The notes under the pieces are model-generated. The model had not been told where the DNA came from. It was given only the letters and a program-made list of their open reading frames with translations, and did no database searches. Below, in pieces: positions 53,914 through 63,671 of a stretch of DNA of 64,000 nt. The stretch covers positions 1 to 64,000 of the forward strand of contig MNUG01000009.1 in NCBI GenBank assembly GCA_001871905.1. The letters run 5' to 3'. The first letter of the stretch is position 1. Each line of letters starts with the position of its first letter. Origin of the DNA: Alphaproteobacteria bacterium CG1_02_46_17 (GTDB lineage Bacteria > Pseudomonadota > Alphaproteobacteria > Micavibrionales > Micavibrionaceae). The position numbers and the translations under genes are program-made.

Positions 53914-55950
53914 CTAGTCGTTAAAACGACCATAGCCGACGCGGTCGCCGGGTCGATCAGGTTTGAATGTGGAGGATGGATGAGCGTTGTTTGTTCGATC
54001 AAGAACTTCGCCATCGCTGTTTTCTCCTGTCAGGTCAGGGAAAGGCGCAGACATCAAATTATTTAGCAAATCAGAAAAGTCTGCCGAACCGGAGATGTCC
54101 TTAATTAAATTATATTTTGACGGGGAGGGATCGGCTTTGGCCGCCGATATGATGTCACGCCATGCGCGTGCTGGGAAGCTTCCACCTGTCACGCGTTTCA
54201 TCGAAGAGTTATCGTCATTACCAAACCAGACAACACTCACATAGTCTTGAGAAAATCCGTCAAACCACGCGTCACGGTGATCTTGCGTTGTTCCGGTTTT
54301 TCCTGCTGCAAAAAATGATCCTTTGGCATTTTGTCCTGTTCCGTTTTGCACTACGCTAATCATCATATTGACCAGCGTTCTGATGTCATCGGAACGGAAC
54401 ATGCGGGGAGAGGATTCAGGTTTATGCTCGTAAAGAATGTTGCCGCTTTCTTTTTCGGTGATCTTCATAACCCCGAATGGTTTGATCGCATAGCCGCCGC
54501 TGGCGATGGTGGCATAGGCTCCGGCCATTTCGATCATCGGGACTTCGGAGCTTCCCAGTGCAATCGAGAGATTCGGTTCTATATCAGCGGTAATCCCCAT
54601 GCGGCGGGCAACATTGATAACTTTTTCGACACCGACGGCCTTGGCCAGTTTGACTGCAACGGTATTGAGAGACATAGTTAGTGCATCAATCATCCGGACT
54701 TCTCCGAAATATTCATTGGCGAAGTTGGTCGGGCGATATTTTCCTTCGGTGAGTGGGCCGTCATCAATGATGGTGTCTTCGGTTGCACCTTGTTCGATGG
54801 CAGCCAGATAGACAAAAGGCTTGAAGGAGGAGCCGGGTTGGCGTAGCCCTTGGGTCGCGCGATTAAACTGGCTTTCGTTATAATCTATACCTCCGATCAG
54901 GGCGACGATGCTGCCATCCGGACGTAAGACAATGGAGGCCGCTTGCGAGACTTTTGATTTTTCCTTGTTGTCGGCAATATATTTTTGAAGGGTCTTTGCC
55001 GTACTGGTTTGAACCTGTGGGTCCATGGTGGTTTTGACAATGATGTCGGTGGTCGGTGCACCAATTGTATCTTCGAGGTTATCAACCACCCAGTCAGAGA
55101 AATAACGACCTGATGTATCTTCGGTTTTTTCGATGATCCTATTGATTTTTCCAGAGCTGGCTTTTTTGAGTTGTTGTTCGGTGATAAAGCCCGCATCTTC
55201 CATGACCGAGAGCACAGTTTTGGCACGGTCTTGGGCAGCTTTCGGATTGGAAAGTGGTGAGTAGCGGGACGGGGCTTTCAAGAGACCCGCAATGATGGCG
55301 GCTTCATAGAGCGTTAGGTCGTGGGCGTCCTTGTTGAAGTATATTTTTGCAGCGGCTTTCACTCCATAGGTTCCGGCGCCAAGATAGACACGGTTCATGT
55401 AGGCCGCGAGAATTTCCTGTTTGGTCAGTTCATGTTCAAGCCACACGGCGAGCATGGCTTCCTGGATTTTCCGTTTGTAGGTTTTTTCCTGAGACAGAAA
55501 CAAATTTTTAGCAAGCTGTTGTGTAATGGTTGACCCACCCTGATGACGGCCTTTATTGGTCAGATTGACAAAAACAGCGCGGGTCAACCCGATTGGGTCG
55601 AGACCATAATGGTAGTAGAAGCGGCGGTCTTCCGTCGCAATAATGGCGTTGGTGATGTTTTTCGGCAAATCTTCTGCGGTGACGTTGCCTTCTTTAATGT
55701 CGCCGTAACGGGCAATGACCGAGTCGTCATTGGCCAGAACTGTGACCGAGGCCTTGCGTTCAAAGCGCGGGTTATCAATCAGGTTTGGTAAATCTTTGGC
55801 AAACCATGCCAGAACGGCAGCAAGAATAAGAACACACCACAAGCCCATCACAAATCCCCATTTCACCAGCCGGCGAAATAGTGAAGGAGTTGGCTTTCTT
55901 GACGGGCGATTTCCCGCAATCAGCTTTCTTTTTCTTTTGTCACGTCCCAT
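53914..55950 (-). CDS. Class A penicillin-binding protein (PBP1a-type)
   Basis: 678 residues. Basic N-terminus and one membrane helix (WGFVMGLWCVLILAAVLAW). The glycosyltransferase (GT51) domain has EDRRFYYHYGLDP and HQGGSTITQQLAKNLF. The transpeptidase domain has SSFK (PGSSFKPF), SLN (MSLNTVAV) and KTGTT. It polymerises and cross-links peptidoglycan at the outer face of the inner membrane. ATG at 55950 follows AGGGA. Length and domains match PBP1a/1c class, slightly short for PBP1a. Confidence 0.93.
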   Translation of the reverse strand: MGRDKRKRKLIAGNRPSRKPTPSLFRRLVKWGFVMGLWCVLILAAVLAWFAKDLPNLIDNPRFERKASVTVLANDDSVIARYGDIKEGNVTAEDLPKNITNAIIATEDRRFYYHYGLDPIGLTRAVFVNLTNKGRHQGGSTITQQLAKNLFLSQEKTYKRKIQEAMLAVWLEHELTKQEILAAYMNRVYLGAGTYGVKAAAKIYFNKDAHDLTLYEAAIIAGLLKAPSRYSPLSNPKAAQDRAKTVLSVMEDAGFITEQQLKKASSGKINRIIEKTEDTSGRYFSDWVVDNLEDTIGAPTTDIIVKTTMDPQVQTSTAKTLQKYIADNKEKSKVSQAASIVLRPDGSIVALIGGIDYNESQFNRATQGLRQPGSSFKPFVYLAAIEQGATEDTIIDDGPLTEGKYRPTNFANEYFGEVRMIDALTMSLNTVAVKLAKAVGVEKVINVARRMGITADIEPNLSIALGSSEVPMIEMAGAYATIASGGYAIKPFGVMKITEKESGNILYEHKPESSPRMFRSDDIRTLVNMMISVVQNGTGQNAKGSFFAAGKTGTTQDHRDAWFDGFSQDYVSVVWFGNDDNSSMKRVTGGSFPARAWRDIISAAKADPSPSKYNLIKDISGSADFSDLLNNLMSAPFPDLTGENSDGEVLDRTNNAHPSSTFKPDRPGDRVGYGRFND

Positions 55951-56007
55951 ATGTTTCCCTATGCGGGGTGTTTAGCATAGATAATGTTGAAAATGGTAGG
56001 GAAAATA

Positions 56008-56155
56008 TAGGATATGTTGATATTCAGCATCCTTTGGACTGCAAATAATGGTTTTCTGAGCTTCCGCTTCTCACGTACACTGAAGTACGCTGCGATGCGG
56101 TTCTCGAAAATCCACTATTTTCGTCGCAAAATATTTTAAATATCAACATATCCTA
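56008..56155. repeat. 148-bp palindromic intergenic element
   Basis: The terminal arms TAGGATATGTTGATATT (56008-56024) and its exact reverse complement (56139-56155) are 17 bp. The interior is also self-complementary with few breaks: GG-TTTT and GAG pair with CTC and AAAA-CC, and the centre is CGTAC-ACTGAA-GTACG (56074-56089). Every pair is symmetric about 56081-56082. It lies between pbp and mgtE stop/start. This is the shape of a MITE or REP-like element. Confidence 0.85.
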
Positions 56156-56162
56156 GGTTTTT

Positions 56163-57587
56163 TTATAAAAGAAATAGTGAGGCCAGCCCCAAAAAGGCGA
56201 AAAAGCCAATCACATCGGTCATCGTGGTCAGGAAAACCGAGGAGGCAACCGCTGGGTCGATATTGAATTTATTCAAGACAACCGGAATGGAGGAGCCGAA
56301 AAAACCGGCCACGATCAGATTGATAATCATAGCCGTTGCAATAACAACCCCCAGACCGGTATTTTGAAACCAGAATCCTGCAATCAAACCAATCAGGAGA
56401 GCAAAAACCAAACCATTCAGGACACCCACGGCAGTTTCCTTGCCAATGACCCGCCATGCGTTGGCACCCGAAATTTCATTGGTGGCAATCGCGCGTACCG
56501 CCACGGTCATGGCCTGTGTTCCCGCGTTTCCGCCCATACCGGCAACGATCGGCATCAGAACAGCCAGTGCCACAATCTTTTCAATGGTGGCATCAAAAAG
56601 CGAGATAACGGAAGCCGCCAGAAAAGCGGTTAGCAAATTGATAAACAGCCAGCGGGAGCGGGCAAAAGCAGTGGGTATGATTGTCCGGTACAAGTCGTCT
56701 TGTCCGACCCCTGCCAGTTTCAACAAGTCTTCTTCAGCTTCTTCGTCAATAACAAAGAGCACATCGTCATAGGTGATAATGCCGATCAGGCGACCACTGT
56801 CATCAACAACAGGGGCAGACGCAAGATTTTCATTCCGGAAAAGTGTGGCGACTTCTTCCTGATCCATTGTGGCGGGGATCGAGTGGACTTCATCAAGGGT
56901 CAGGCTGTCAATTTTGACCGAGCGTTGGGACCGCACCAGTTTGTTCAGCGGAATTTCCCCGACGACGTGATGGGCAGGGTCGATTACGATCAAGTCATAG
57001 AAATCATCGGGAAGGGTGTCGCGCGCCGCCCGCAGATAATCAATGGTCTTTCCAACCGTCCAGAATTGCGGAATGGCCACAAATTCCCGTTGCATCAAAC
57101 GGCCTGCGGAATCTTCGGGGAAACTTAGACCTTCTTCCAGAGCCAGCCGGATCTTGGCCGAGAGTTTGCGCATAATCTCTTGCTGGAATTCTGTATCCAG
57201 TGGGGCGATGATATCGAGCGCATCATCACTATCCAGATCGGAAAGAATTTTTGCAACCTGATCGGCTGGCATATTTTCCAGCACACCTGTGCGAACTTCT
57301 TCGTCCAAAACCGGAATGACATCCGCATCAAAATGACGGGCAAATCCCATCATCAAGGTTCTTCTGGTTTCACCCGTTACTTTTTCAATAAGCTCTGCTT
57401 TGTCGCTGGTGCTTAGATCATCAAGAAGTGTATCAACCTGTTCGCTATTTTCTTCAAAGAGGGCATCGGAGATTTCACGGATTGTCTCATCCGGCAGCCC
57501 AAGAAATTCGGTTGCACCGATTTCCTCATCGGGAAGAACCGATGAGTCGAAATTTTCTTTTACATCTTCCGGTATTTGGTTGTTCAT
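56163..57587 (-). CDS. mgtE: Magnesium transporter MgtE
   Basis: 474 residues. N-domain with helical repeats (LLDDLSTSDKAELIEKV, LSDLDSDDALDIIAPL), two CBS domains (about 140-270), and five membrane helices at the C-terminus with the pore segment (IVAGMGGNAGTQAMTVAVRAIA). It is the Mg2+ channel gated by Mg2+ on its cytoplasmic domains. ATG at 57587 follows GAGGGGC. Downstream of maeB, probably its own unit, with a terminator in between. Confidence 0.95.
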   Translation of the reverse strand: MNNQIPEDVKENFDSSVLPDEEIGATEFLGLPDETIREISDALFEENSEQVDTLLDDLSTSDKAELIEKVTGETRRTLMMGFARHFDADVIPVLDEEVRTGVLENMPADQVAKILSDLDSDDALDIIAPLDTEFQQEIMRKLSAKIRLALEEGLSFPEDSAGRLMQREFVAIPQFWTVGKTIDYLRAARDTLPDDFYDLIVIDPAHHVVGEIPLNKLVRSQRSVKIDSLTLDEVHSIPATMDQEEVATLFRNENLASAPVVDDSGRLIGIITYDDVLFVIDEEAEEDLLKLAGVGQDDLYRTIIPTAFARSRWLFINLLTAFLAASVISLFDATIEKIVALAVLMPIVAGMGGNAGTQAMTVAVRAIATNEISGANAWRVIGKETAVGVLNGLVFALLIGLIAGFWFQNTGLGVVIATAMIINLIVAGFFGSSIPVVLNKFNIDPAVASSVFLTTMTDVIGFFAFLGLASLFLL

Positions 57588-57649
57588 CGCGTGCCCCTCG
57601 GGTGCTGGAGGTTAAGCTACGCCTTCATAGTTCAGATTCCACAAAAGCT

Positions 57650-57682
57650 CAACCCCCCGACTAATATAATGTCGAGGGGTTG
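57650..57682 (-). terminator. Terminator after maeB
   Basis: CAACCCCcCGAC and GTCGaGGGGTTG form a 12-position stem with one mismatch and a 9-nt AT loop; on the minus strand it is followed by a short T-run (CTTTTG). Confidence 0.75.
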
Positions 57683-57695
57683 ATAAAAAAGGGGT

Positions 57696-60011
57696 TTAGG
57701 CCGCTGCTTCTTCGCGCAGAATAGTCGGGTTTTCGTGTTCGGCGAAGATCTGGGCACCGACCGTTGAAACCGCCGTCAGGTTGACGATGGTTCTGGCTGT
57801 TGCTGCATTGGTCAGAATATGTGCCGTGTGCGCTGTTCCCAGCAGAATCGGGCCAACCGGAATACAGTCTGCGAGAACCTTAACGGCGTTATAGGTAATG
57901 TTGGCGGCATCCACAGTCGGCATAATCAGCAGGTTTGCCGATCCTTTCAGGGTCGAGTTGGGCATGATCTGGTTGCGAATTTCCTCCGACAAGGCACAAT
58001 CAGCATGCATTTCCCCGTCAATTTCCAGTTCAGGCGCGCGCATTTTGATGTCAAAACAGGCATCACGCATTTTGAAGGCGCTGTCATGGCGGTGCGATCC
58101 AAAATTGGAATGGGAAATCAGGGCGACTTTTGGAGTGATCCCGAAACGACGGATTTCTTCGACAGCCAGCATGGTCATTTCAGAAATCTGTGCAACGCTG
58201 GGATCCGGATTGATATGGGTATCGCAGATAAAGAGCGGGCCACGGGTCGGATGCAGCAGGCCGATCATGGCAGCAGCAGTTTCAACACCGGGGCGAAGTC
58301 CCACGACATCCACGATTGTTTTCAAATGCTCGCGATAGGGAGCCACGGTGCCGCAGATCATGCCGTCTGCTTCACCTTTGTGAACCATCAGGGCTCCGAT
58401 CACGGTGGTATTGGTGCGGACAACGTTACGCGCCAAAGACGGGGTGACGCCGTTGCGTTCCATAATTTTTTGATAGGTTGCCCAATAGTCGTTATAACGG
58501 GCATCATTTTCAGGATCGACCAGATCGAAATCCTCGTCAGGTTTCATGCGCAAGTGAAGCTTTTTGATCCGGCTTTCGATTACGGCACGACGACCAACCA
58601 GAACCGGACGGGCGAGATTCTCATCAACAACAGTTTGTGTTGCACGGAGAACGCGTTCTTCTTCACCTTCACAATAGGCAATCTTTTTGGGATTGGTTCT
58701 GGCTTTGGCAAATACAGGGCGCATCATGGCGTCCGATTGGTAGAAGAACTGGGTCAGTTTGTTCTTATAGGCTTCCCAGTCTTCGATCGGGCGGGTGGCC
58801 ACACCTGTTTCCATTGCGGTTCTTGCGACAGCCATAGGCAGTTCAACAATCAAGCGTGGATCGAATGGTTTCGGGATCATGTATTTAGGGCCGAATTCGA
58901 GAGATTCATCCGAGTAGATGGCTGCCACTTCGGCAGGGGCTTCCTTACGGGCCAGCGCAGCAATAGCGCGGACACAGGCCATTTTCATTTCTTCGTTGAT
59001 GGCGGTTGCGCCAACATCAAGGGCTCCACGGAAAATATATGGGAAGCACAGAACGTTATTTACCTGATTGGGAAAGTCAGACCGTCCGGTGCAGATAACA
59101 GCATTCGGTTTTGCTTCCAATGCTTCAGAGGGCATAATTTCAGGTGTCGGGTTGGCTAGTGCCATAATAAGTGGCGCATCAGCCATATCGGCAACCATTT
59201 CTTTTTTAAGAGCGCCTGCTGCCGAGAGTCCCAGAAAAATATTCGCACCTTTAATGGCGTCAGCCAGAGTCCGGTCTTTGGTCTCAATGGCGAATTTTTC
59301 CTTTTCCGCGTCCATGCCTTCATTGCGGCCTTTATAAACAACACCGTTGCGATCGCATACTGTGATGTTCTCTTTCGGCATACCTAGATTTGTTATCATT
59401 GTCAGGCAGGCAATCGCCGCCGCACCTGCACCAGAGGCAACCAGTTTCACTTCGTCGATCTTGCGGCCCGTGATTTCCAGCCAGTTCAGAATAGCCGCAC
59501 CAGAGATAATCGCTGTTCCGTGTTGGTCATCATGGAAAACAGGAATTTTCATCCGTTCGCGCAAAGTGCGTTCAACCTCGAAACATTCCGGAGATTTAAT
59601 GTCTTCCAAATTTATACCGCCGAAAGATGGTTCGAGAGACGCAATGATTTCAATCAGTTTTTTCGGGTCGGTTTCGTCAATTTCAATATCGAGGGAATCT
59701 ATGTTGGCGAATTTTTTGAAAAGAACAGATTTTCCTTCCATCACCGGTTTGGAGGCCAGAGCACCGATTGCACCCAGTCCCAAAACAGCGGTTCCGTTCG
59801 ATATAACGGCGACCACGTTACCACGGGATGTATAATCCAGAGCTGTTAGCGGGTCTTTTTCAATTTCTTCACATGCGAAAGCAACACCCGGAGAGTACGC
59901 CAGAGACAAATCACGCTGGGTGGTCATTTGTTTGGTTGGAACGATAGATATTTTTCCGGGGCGAGGGTGGCGGTGGTATTCAAGAGCGGCTTCGCGCAAA
60001 CTGTCTTTCAC
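57696..60011 (-). CDS. maeB: NADP-dependent malic enzyme with phosphotransacetylase-like C-domain
   Basis: 771 residues. Malic domain at about 1-170 with the Tyr in LAYSPGVA and LGLGAIGALASKPVMEGK; NAD-binding domain with LVASGAGAAAIA; C-terminal PTA-like domain (about 430-760). It decarboxylates malate to pyruvate with NADP+ reduction; the C-domain is regulatory in the family. GTG start at 60011, 8 nt after AAGGA. With ppdK at 43307 the cell can route malate to PEP, a gluconeogenic pair, though the genes are far apart. Confidence 0.96.
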   Translation of the reverse strand: MKDSLREAALEYHRHPRPGKISIVPTKQMTTQRDLSLAYSPGVAFACEEIEKDPLTALDYTSRGNVVAVISNGTAVLGLGAIGALASKPVMEGKSVLFKKFANIDSLDIEIDETDPKKLIEIIASLEPSFGGINLEDIKSPECFEVERTLRERMKIPVFHDDQHGTAIISGAAILNWLEITGRKIDEVKLVASGAGAAAIACLTMITNLGMPKENITVCDRNGVVYKGRNEGMDAEKEKFAIETKDRTLADAIKGANIFLGLSAAGALKKEMVADMADAPLIMALANPTPEIMPSEALEAKPNAVICTGRSDFPNQVNNVLCFPYIFRGALDVGATAINEEMKMACVRAIAALARKEAPAEVAAIYSDESLEFGPKYMIPKPFDPRLIVELPMAVARTAMETGVATRPIEDWEAYKNKLTQFFYQSDAMMRPVFAKARTNPKKIAYCEGEEERVLRATQTVVDENLARPVLVGRRAVIESRIKKLHLRMKPDEDFDLVDPENDARYNDYWATYQKIMERNGVTPSLARNVVRTNTTVIGALMVHKGEADGMICGTVAPYREHLKTIVDVVGLRPGVETAAAMIGLLHPTRGPLFICDTHINPDPSVAQISEMTMLAVEEIRRFGITPKVALISHSNFGSHRHDSAFKMRDACFDIKMRAPELEIDGEMHADCALSEEIRNQIMPNSTLKGSANLLIMPTVDAANITYNAVKVLADCIPVGPILLGTAHTAHILTNAATARTIVNLTAVSTVGAQIFAEHENPTILREEAAA

Positions 60012-60162
60012 GGGAGTATCCTTACATAATTGAACTTAAAAATTGTGTAGGTGCAACTGACCAGAAAATCAGAATATTTTCAAGGGGGTGACTGTGATGT
60101 GGTGCAATAAAAACTATTGTTTTCAAGTCTTCAATGAACGTGCTCTTGGCCAATTTATTGGA

Positions 60163-60585
60163 TTAGGGTGTTTCGGGCATTTTGAGACCCCAAGCCTGTG
60201 CCGCGTGATATTGAATCTGGGCGGTTACATCCTGCCTTACATGATGGCCGTTTCCGTAGAATATTCCGTCTTTAACGCGCTCTTTTGCGAGTTCGGCAGC
60301 GAGGATTCCTGCTGCGTGTATAAAAGAATCCTCTAATTTTCTGGATAGGAGGCGAAGGGCGCGGGGATCACGAAGTGTCTCTTCAAGTTCGGATCTGACG
60401 GTGTGCGCCAATTTTTCCGAGTCTATTGGACGTTTCCCGTATTCTCCTTCGAGTTCAATACATGAAACTGCCTGATATACTATATTTCCAAGATCCGCGA
60501 TGTCGCGGCGAGCTTCTGGATTGAGCAGGGAAATCTGATGGATAAGACGCGCGGCATTTGCGTAGTGTTCAAGAATTTGGGACAT
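60163..60585 (-). CDS. Hypothetical protein
   Basis: 140 residues, soluble and helical (MSQILEHYANAARLIHQIS; RALRLLSRKLEDSFIHAAGILAAELAKERV), with two His-rich turns near the end (NGHHVRQD, IQYHAAQAW). No family recognised. It follows the NUDIX gene by 43 bp and precedes maeB by 151 bp. A weak AAGG site precedes the ATG. Confidence 0.6.
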   Translation of the reverse strand: MSQILEHYANAARLIHQISLLNPEARRDIADLGNIVYQAVSCIELEGEYGKRPIDSEKLAHTVRSELEETLRDPRALRLLSRKLEDSFIHAAGILAAELAKERVKDGIFYGNGHHVRQDVTAQIQYHAAQAWGLKMPETP

Positions 60586-60628
60586 GATTTTTGTTACCTT
60601 TTATTTTCCATTTAGTATCAAGTTAATA

Positions 60629-61120
60629 TCAATTGGGATGCTGTTCCCAGTTCGGTTGGTTAGCACTGATCCGGCTTGTTGTCTGGGATAAAATATGTTG
60701 TTTTGCTCGATCAATAAGCCCACGCATTTGGGTATGGGCTGGTTCCGGCCAATTTTCCAATGTTGACCAGCGGACATCCTCAACTTCTATCGGACAGAGA
60801 GCCATGTTTAGTTCGTCGGCTTTTGAAATAACGTAGAGAAAAATTTTGCAGCTATATTCCGAAGAGAGAGGGCCGTGAAGGGTCTCGATCAATTGATCGG
60901 GATCAAGCTCGACACCAATTTCTTCCAGAGTTTCTCTTAATGCGGCTTGCTTATGGGTCTCTTCTCCATCAACCAGTCCACCAGGAAGGCTCCATGTGCC
61001 ATCTTTTTTTCGTAATTGTGCCAGATATTGGCCTTTGTCTTGGGCATAAATAAGGACAAACGCGCGATCTGTTGTGATGGGGCCATACGCCGCGGCTACG
61101 TTAAAACATTCTATTTCCAT
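60629..61120 (-). CDS. NUDIX hydrolase
   Basis: 163 residues. Complete NUDIX box G-x5-E-x7-R-E-U-x-E-E-x-G-U: GGLVDGEETHKQAALRETLE followed by EIGVE. The family hydrolyses nucleoside diphosphates linked to another group; the substrate here cannot be predicted. It lies between the pseudouridine synthase and the hypothetical gene, probably one operon downstream of tRNA-Leu. Confidence 0.88.
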   Translation of the reverse strand: MEIECFNVAAAYGPITTDRAFVLIYAQDKGQYLAQLRKKDGTWSLPGGLVDGEETHKQAALRETLEEIGVELDPDQLIETLHGPLSSEYSCKIFLYVISKADELNMALCPIEVEDVRWSTLENWPEPAHTQMRGLIDRAKQHILSQTTSRISANQPNWEQHPN

Positions 61121-61160
61121 AGGTCATATTTATGGGGGCGTTTGGGAAAAGGCAAGGGTT

Positions 61161-61916
61161 TTATAGTTTTGCCCCACGATTTTTAAGGTCTTCGATCAGG
61201 GCCTCAACTTTATAGGGGGGGATTTCGATCATCTGCCCCGGTTTTAAGTCTCCGAGTTCGAAAGGGCCGTAATTTGTGCGGATCAGACGGTTGACCACGC
61301 AGCCGAAATGTTCCATCAGCTTGCGGATCTCCCGATTTTTCCCCTCGTTTAAGACAATTCGATACCATGTATTACGACCTGTCGGGTCTTTTTCTTCCAT
61401 CACGGTTGCGCCGCGATAATGGATGCCGTTGGACGTCACGCCTTTGGCAAGGTTGATGATTTGTCCTTCGCTCAGGCGTCCATGAACACGCACACGGTAT
61501 ATGCGATCCAGCCCGATTTGCGGGGACATCAGGGCTTGTGCCAGCGGGCCATCACTGGAAAAAAGGAGGAGGCCTTCACTGTTTATGTCCAGTCGGCCAA
61601 CATTCATCAAACGAGGCAGCGAGTTGCGGTGATTTTTCGGGTTAAAGGCCGGAAGGTCATAGACTGTGCTGCGCCCTTCGGAATCTGACGTGGTCACCAG
61701 ATAGTCCAGAGGTTTGTTCAGTATAAACAGGCGGGGCAGAGGGGCTGAGGCGATTGTTAGAGGTTTGCCGTCCACAGAGACTTTGTCGCCGTCTTCGACC
61801 GGAGTCGTGGCGGTTGCTATTGTGCCATTGACGCGCACACGTCCGTCCGCCACGATGCGTTCTGCTTCACGGCGGCTTCCAATTCCTGATCTTTGTAGAA
61901 ATACGTTTAAGCGCAT
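61161..61916 (-). CDS. rRNA pseudouridine synthase (RsuA/RluB family)
   Basis: 251 residues. S4 RNA-binding domain at the start (RLNVFLQRSGIGSRREAERIV), then the catalytic loop GRLDINSEGLLLFSSDG with the active Asp, and NEGKNREIRKLMEHFG, a RsuA/RluB/E/F signature. It isomerises uridine in rRNA. ATG at 61916; the frame extension to 62066 runs through the tRNA-Leu gene and is rejected. RluB (23S) is the likeliest of the four members. Confidence 0.9.
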   Translation of the reverse strand: MRLNVFLQRSGIGSRREAERIVADGRVRVNGTIATATTPVEDGDKVSVDGKPLTIASAPLPRLFILNKPLDYLVTTSDSEGRSTVYDLPAFNPKNHRNSLPRLMNVGRLDINSEGLLLFSSDGPLAQALMSPQIGLDRIYRVRVHGRLSEGQIINLAKGVTSNGIHYRGATVMEEKDPTGRNTWYRIVLNEGKNREIRKLMEHFGCVVNRLIRTNYGPFELGDLKPGQMIEIPPYKVEALIEDLKNRGAKL

Positions 61917-61936
61917 AATGATCTCTATGTGAGAGA

Positions 61937-62023
61937 TGGTGCGGCCAAGAAGACTCGAACTTCCACGGGCTAATGCCCACAACGACCTCAACGTTGCGCG
62001 TCTACCAATTCCGCCATGGCCGC
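61937..62023 (-). tRNA. tRNA-Leu (GAG)
   Basis: 87-nt class II tRNA on the minus strand: acceptor GCGGCCA/TGGCCGC, anticodon stem CAACG/CGTTG with loop TTGAGGT (anticodon GAG), a long variable arm with TGGGC-ATTA-GCCC, T arm GGAAG-TTCGAGT-CTTCT, discriminator A, encoded CCA. Confidence 0.97.
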
Positions 62024-62095
62024 GAAAAGGTTCGCAGTTTCTATCAAATCGCCTAAGGAGTTGCAAGTGGAAAAGATTGGCATTACATCATCTTA

Positions 62096-62719
62096 ATGGA
62101 TTGGATTATTTCCCAAGAGCTGGTGGATTACCCCTATGCCGTTAGCGAGATGGAGCGACGGGTTGCAGGGATTCGTGATGGCAGTATGGACGAAGCGGTG
62201 TGGTTGTTGGAACATCCCCCCCTTTATACGGCTGGAACCAGTGCCAGAGCCGAGGATTTGTTGAGCCCGCGCTTTCCGGTTTATGACACGGGGCGTGGCG
62301 GGCAGTACACATATCATGGGCCCGGGCAGAGGGTTGGTTATGTGATTCTGGATTTGAAGAAACGCCAGCAAACCCCTGATATTAAAAAGTATGTTTGGCA
62401 GCTTGAGGAATGGGTGATCCGGTCTTTGGCCGAGTTTAATGTCCAAGGGGAGCGGCGCGCGGGGCGGGTTGGAATCTGGGTTGATCTGGGAAATGGGCAG
62501 GAAGCCAAGATTGCTGCGCTGGGGGTGCGTGTCCGGCATTGGGTGACGTTTCATGGTGTTTCGATCAATGTTGATCCGGATTTGAGCCATTTTAATGGAA
62601 TTGTTCCCTGTGGCATCAAAGAGCATGGGGTAACGTCTTTGGCTCAATTGGAAAAAAATGTTTCACTGCAGGATATTGATCTGGCTTTGAAAAAGACTTT
62701 CGATACGATCGGATTTTAA
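62096..62719 (+). CDS. lipB: Lipoyl(octanoyl)transferase
   Basis: 207 residues. Signature [13 protein letters not shown] near residue 68, the conserved Lys in [10 protein letters not shown], and the catalytic Cys in VPCGI near residue 168. It transfers octanoyl from acyl carrier protein to lipoyl domains, including SucB (39578). ATG at 62096 has no good ribosome binding site nearby; AAGGAG at 62055 is too far. Its stop overlaps the convergent gene by 4 nt. Confidence 0.95.
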   Translation: MDWIISQELVDYPYAVSEMERRVAGIRDGSMDEAVWLLEHPPLYTAGTSARAEDLLSPRFPVYDTGRGGQYTYHGPGQRVGYVILDLKKRQQTPDIKKYVWQLEEWVIRSLAEFNVQGERRAGRVGIWVDLGNGQEAKIAALGVRVRHWVTFHGVSINVDPDLSHFNGIVPCGIKEHGVTSLAQLEKNVSLQDIDLALKKTFDTIGF

Positions 62720-63600
62720 TCTGCGGCTTGTGGGGAGGCTTGGCTGTGGGCGAGATGGGTGCAGAATTGAATCAATTTATCAATGTCACCTTTTAACCTA
62801 TTGTAATCTGGTGTTATTGTTCCTGTCGATTCATTCAGGTACAAAGATTTATTGATTTCGATTTGAAGAGAGTTTCTGCCGCGTGCCGGAGCACCATAGC
62901 GACGGACAATCTCCACACCTTTGTACGGGACATTCACAGCTATGCGATAGCCGAGATCAGCCAGAAAAAATTGAACTGCTCGCCGCAAAGTAATCGAACA
63001 ACTGGTTCCGTCCATATCCCCCAGTATAAAATCTGGCGGGTGACCCATATAGTGGTTGCGGAGGGCTGAGGAGGGCATAGAATGGCAGTTAATATGAAAA
63101 TACATGCCATGTCGGGAGACGCAGTCATCGAGCAGTGACTTTAGGGCCGCGTGATAAGGGTGGTAGTAGTCTTTCAGGCGTTTTTCAATTTCCCGGGCAG
63201 TTAATTTGCGGTCATAGACAGGGGTATGTTGTCCGATCGTCTCGCGGATTAACCCATGGCCAGCGTTGGAGCGTTGGGTTGGGTTGGGCAAGACTTCTAA
63301 ATTCTCGGGATCTGATAACAGGTCGGAATTGATATCTGCGGCATTTCGATTGACGTCAATATAGGTGCGTGGAAACAGAGCCTTGAGGAATCCGATATCG
63401 TGGGTTTTGGCGGTGTCTTCAAACAAGTTATCAACCAACTGGTCTTCGGCATGGCGGAGCTGGTCAATTGGGCATGAAAAATTGAAGTCTGGCGGATAGA
63501 TCGTCCCTGAATGGGGAGAGTCGAGAACAAGAGGGGAATCTCCATGTTTCGATGGGTGCATTTCATAGACATTTTTCAAGTGATGCGGTGTTTTTTCCAT
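62716..63600 (-). CDS. N-formylglutamate amidohydrolase
   Basis: 294 residues. FGase family signature [13 protein letters not shown] at the start, then [37 protein letters not shown] and the C-terminal [13 protein letters not shown]. It releases formate from N-formyl-Glu in the histidine pathway, or acts on related N-formyl compounds; no other hut gene is nearby, so the substrate is uncertain. Confidence 0.88.
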   Translation of the reverse strand: MEKTPHHLKNVYEMHPSKHGDSPLVLDSPHSGTIYPPDFNFSCPIDQLRHAEDQLVDNLFEDTAKTHDIGFLKALFPRTYIDVNRNAADINSDLLSDPENLEVLPNPTQRSNAGHGLIRETIGQHTPVYDRKLTAREIEKRLKDYYHPYHAALKSLLDDCVSRHGMYFHINCHSMPSSALRNHYMGHPPDFILGDMDGTSCSITLRRAVQFFLADLGYRIAVNVPYKGVEIVRRYGAPARGRNSLQIEINKSLYLNESTGTITPDYNRLKGDIDKLIQFCTHLAHSQASPQAAD

Positions 63601-63671
63601 GATGCCAACTTGTTTCGGATTCCTATTTTATATAAGCTGTGGAACGAATTTTCATTACAGGAATCAAAGTT

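Noticed and set aside
57819-59159. 446-codon plus-strand frame opposite maeB
   Set aside because: It is the antisense of a clear malic enzyme coding region; no ribosome site or recognisable domain. Antisense shadow.
61917-62066. N-terminal extension of the pseudouridine synthase
   Set aside because: Runs through the tRNA-Leu gene; the S4 domain starts at 61916.
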